Origin: JBBQFC01 sp038321615
GTDB lineage: Bacteria; Bacteroidota; Bacteroidia; Flavobacteriales_D; Cryomorphaceae
Length of the DNA stretch: 64,000 bases
Direction of reading: 5' to 3'
NCBI GenBank assembly: GCA_038321615.1
Contig: JBBQFC010000007.1
Location: forward strand, 1 to 64,000
Shown: piece after piece, positions 62,712-64,000 of the stretch
Position numbering within the stretch: position 1 is the stretch's first letter
How the letters are laid out: each line of letters begins with the position of its first letter
Notes under the pieces: generated by a model
Database searches by the model: none
What the model saw: only the letters and a program-made list of their open reading frames with translations
What the model was told of the DNA's origin: nothing
Made by a program: the position numbers and the translations under genes

Positions 62712-63689
62712 TTGAACCTTTCTGATATAGCGATCTGTACACTTTTTGAAGGCGATTACCACAAAGGTCTTGCTGGATTAGTTAATTCCTTAGCACAGCA
62801 GGGCTTTCAAGGCCCTATTTATGCGGGCTACCGGGGGCCTATTCCTTATTGGGCAGAATCCAGCACACTTGTTCAACTCGAAAGATTCGGCAGTGCGCGT
62901 AAGCTGCAAGTCTCAGCCCAAATCGACTTGTATTTTATAATACTCCAAACAGACTACCATTTCACTAACTATAAGCCCGATTTCATGCTCGAATTATGGG
63001 CTGGAGCTGCTTTAAATTCCGAATATTTAATTTATGTGGATCCGGATATAGTTGTGACCGCCGGTTTCCGTGACATTCGACAATGGTTGGATAGCGGGGT
63101 TGCATTATGCGAAGATGTAAATTCGCCAATTGCGGAATTTCATCCGAAGCGTGAAGGCTGGCGAAAGTATTTCGCCAAAATGGGATTAACCTTAAAATTC
63201 AAAAGCGCCACTTACGTTAATGGCGGTTTCGTAGGGCTTCGGAAAGATTCAATAGCTTTTCTAGAAATTTGGAAAACCATACAAGAATTTATGGCTGAAG
63301 CCATTGGAGGGCTAAACAGGTCGTCGCTCAAAGGCTCCGCTTTGCCTCACGAGGCCACAGGGCCTTTCGCGCCTTTTAGCAAAACGGATCAAGATGCGCT
63401 CAATGCAGCCGTGGAGGCTTTTGACGGCAAGTCGAGCATAATGGGTAAAGAAGCTATGGCTTTTGAAACTGGGCGTGCAATCCTTCCACATGCATTAGGT
63501 CAACCGAAGCCATGGAATAATAGCCCTATCGGTAGGGCTCTAAAGGGTCATTCACCAAGGATGGTGGACAAATTATACTGGGAATTTGTGAACGACCCCA
63601 TTCCGGTTTTTCCGAAGGCCAAAATCCGAAGAATGCAGCGTTGGACTAAACTGGCGGCGTTCATCAGCAGGTTTTATAATCGAAACTGA
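62712..63689 (+). CDS. Glycosyltransferase, GT-A fold (GT8/nucleotide-diphospho-sugar type)
   Basis: A 325-residue cytosolic enzyme: DIAICTLFEGDYHKGLAGLV and then NSEYLIYVDPDIVVTAGFRD, where DPD is the metal-binding DxD of GT-A transferases; later VNGGFVGLRKDSIAFLEIW and KTDQDALNAAVEAFDGKSSI. A TTG start at 62712 gives a normal beginning, 28 bases after the flippase stop. It probably adds a sugar to the capsule repeat; donor and acceptor are unknown. Confidence 0.8.
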   Translation: MNLSDIAICTLFEGDYHKGLAGLVNSLAQQGFQGPIYAGYRGPIPYWAESSTLVQLERFGSARKLQVSAQIDLYFIILQTDYHFTNYKPDFMLELWAGAALNSEYLIYVDPDIVVTAGFRDIRQWLDSGVALCEDVNSPIAEFHPKREGWRKYFAKMGLTLKFKSATYVNGGFVGLRKDSIAFLEIWKTIQEFMAEAIGGLNRSSLKGSALPHEATGPFAPFSKTDQDALNAAVEAFDGKSSIMGKEAMAFETGRAILPHALGQPKPWNNSPIGRALKGHSPRMVDKLYWEFVNDPIPVFPKAKIRRMQRWTKLAAFISRFYNRN

Positions 63690-63785
63690 TGCTCCAGAAA
63701 GCAAATTAAAACTTCATAGCTTCGCGAAGCCTTGTTCGATTTGAGATAGTAAGTTTGCAATCATTTTTGCCTTGACTCGCATGCT

Positions 63786-64000
63786 TTGAAAAAGAACATT
63801 AGAATAACTTTCATCTGCGGTAGCCTCGAACCGGGCAAAGACGGTGTTGGCGACTACGTATTGCGCTTGGGCAATGCTTTAGCCGAAAAAGGATTATCGA
63901 TCTCCTTGCTTGCATTATACGATGCACATATTGATCGAACGGTAAATGCCATTTTAAACACAACCGAAGGAATAAACTGCTGCCGTTTGCCTTGGAGTAT
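63786..64000 (+). CDS. Glycosyltransferase (GT4-like), 5' part, cut by window edge
   Basis: From TTG 63786 the frame reads KNIRITFICGSLEPGKDGVG and DYVLRLGNALAEKGLSISLL with no stop to the window end. The GxGDYxxxL pattern near the N-terminus is typical of GT-B glycosyltransferases of family 4. The rest of the gene lies outside the window. It continues the capsule locus. Confidence 0.7.
   Translation, partial: MKKNIRITFICGSLEPGKDGVGDYVLRLGNALAEKGLSISLLALYDAHIDRTVNAILNTTEGINCCRLPWS

Overview
The window comes from a Bacteroidota chromosome, most likely a marine or aquatic Flavobacteriales of the Cryomorphaceae/Schleiferiaceae kind; the exact family is inference. Supporting signs are type IX secretion (T9SS) C-terminal sorting domains on secreted beta-propeller proteins, a TonB-dependent receptor paired with a DUF4249 lipoprotein, many short lipoproteins, dockerin-like repeats, an exonuclease-DnaE fusion polymerase, and TAnnTTTG-type -7 promoter boxes in place of sigma70 -10 boxes. 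Translation starts rarely show a Shine-Dalgarno sequence, and TTG and GTG starts are common. No tRNA, rRNA, intact IS element, prophage or CRISPR array was seen.

Layout. 1-1440: the 5' part of an SBBP beta-propeller protein whose signal peptide is put out of frame by a 7-bp tandem repeat, then a fibronectin type III protein. 1459-5259 (minus): gcvT, comB, a YggS-type PLP protein, a HEAT-repeat protein and a DUF3298-type lipoprotein, tightly packed. 5360-8061 (plus): a CapD-like sugar epimerase/dehydratase, a hypothetical and a thioesterase. 8081-11280: a choice-of-anchor B secreted protein, an exported methyltransferase and a DUF551 protein. 11636-16652 (minus): two paralogous outer-membrane proteins around a chimeric remnant, an ArnT-like glycosyltransferase and a GNAT-nitrilase fusion. 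16754-17131: a pseudogene in which an LCIB-like fragment runs into a bestrophin C-terminus. 17252-25468: PRC-barrel protein, second membrane glycosyltransferase, thioredoxin, topoisomerase IB, formate/nitrite-type channel, DUF547 protein and a lipoprotein.

25944-34321 is mostly information processing: fused exonuclease-DnaE, an HD hydrolase, rpsP with a long acidic repetitive tail, rimM and a tRNA methyltransferase. 34322-44106 holds a saccharopine dehydrogenase family enzyme, a four-gene envelope cluster (DUF4476 protein, TPR/CsgG-like lipoprotein, two LPP20-like lipoproteins), DUF423, pckA, rsmE and DUF4159. 44172-52501 holds the TonB receptor/DUF4249 pair, a dead outer-membrane gene, and a translationally coupled hisS-hutH-membrane protein-hydrolase operon. 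52733-58033 holds a dockerin-type surface protein interrupted by two stop codons, a sulfatase, a family-2 sulfotransferase and a T9SS-sorted propeller protein.

58188 to the end begins a capsule/exopolysaccharide locus: Wza-like export lipoprotein, Wzc-like tyrosine autokinase, Wzx-like flippase and two glycosyltransferases, the last cut by the window edge. Surface biology (glycan synthesis, sulfation, outer-membrane and secreted proteins) dominates, and the decayed or switchable genes are all surface or transport genes.
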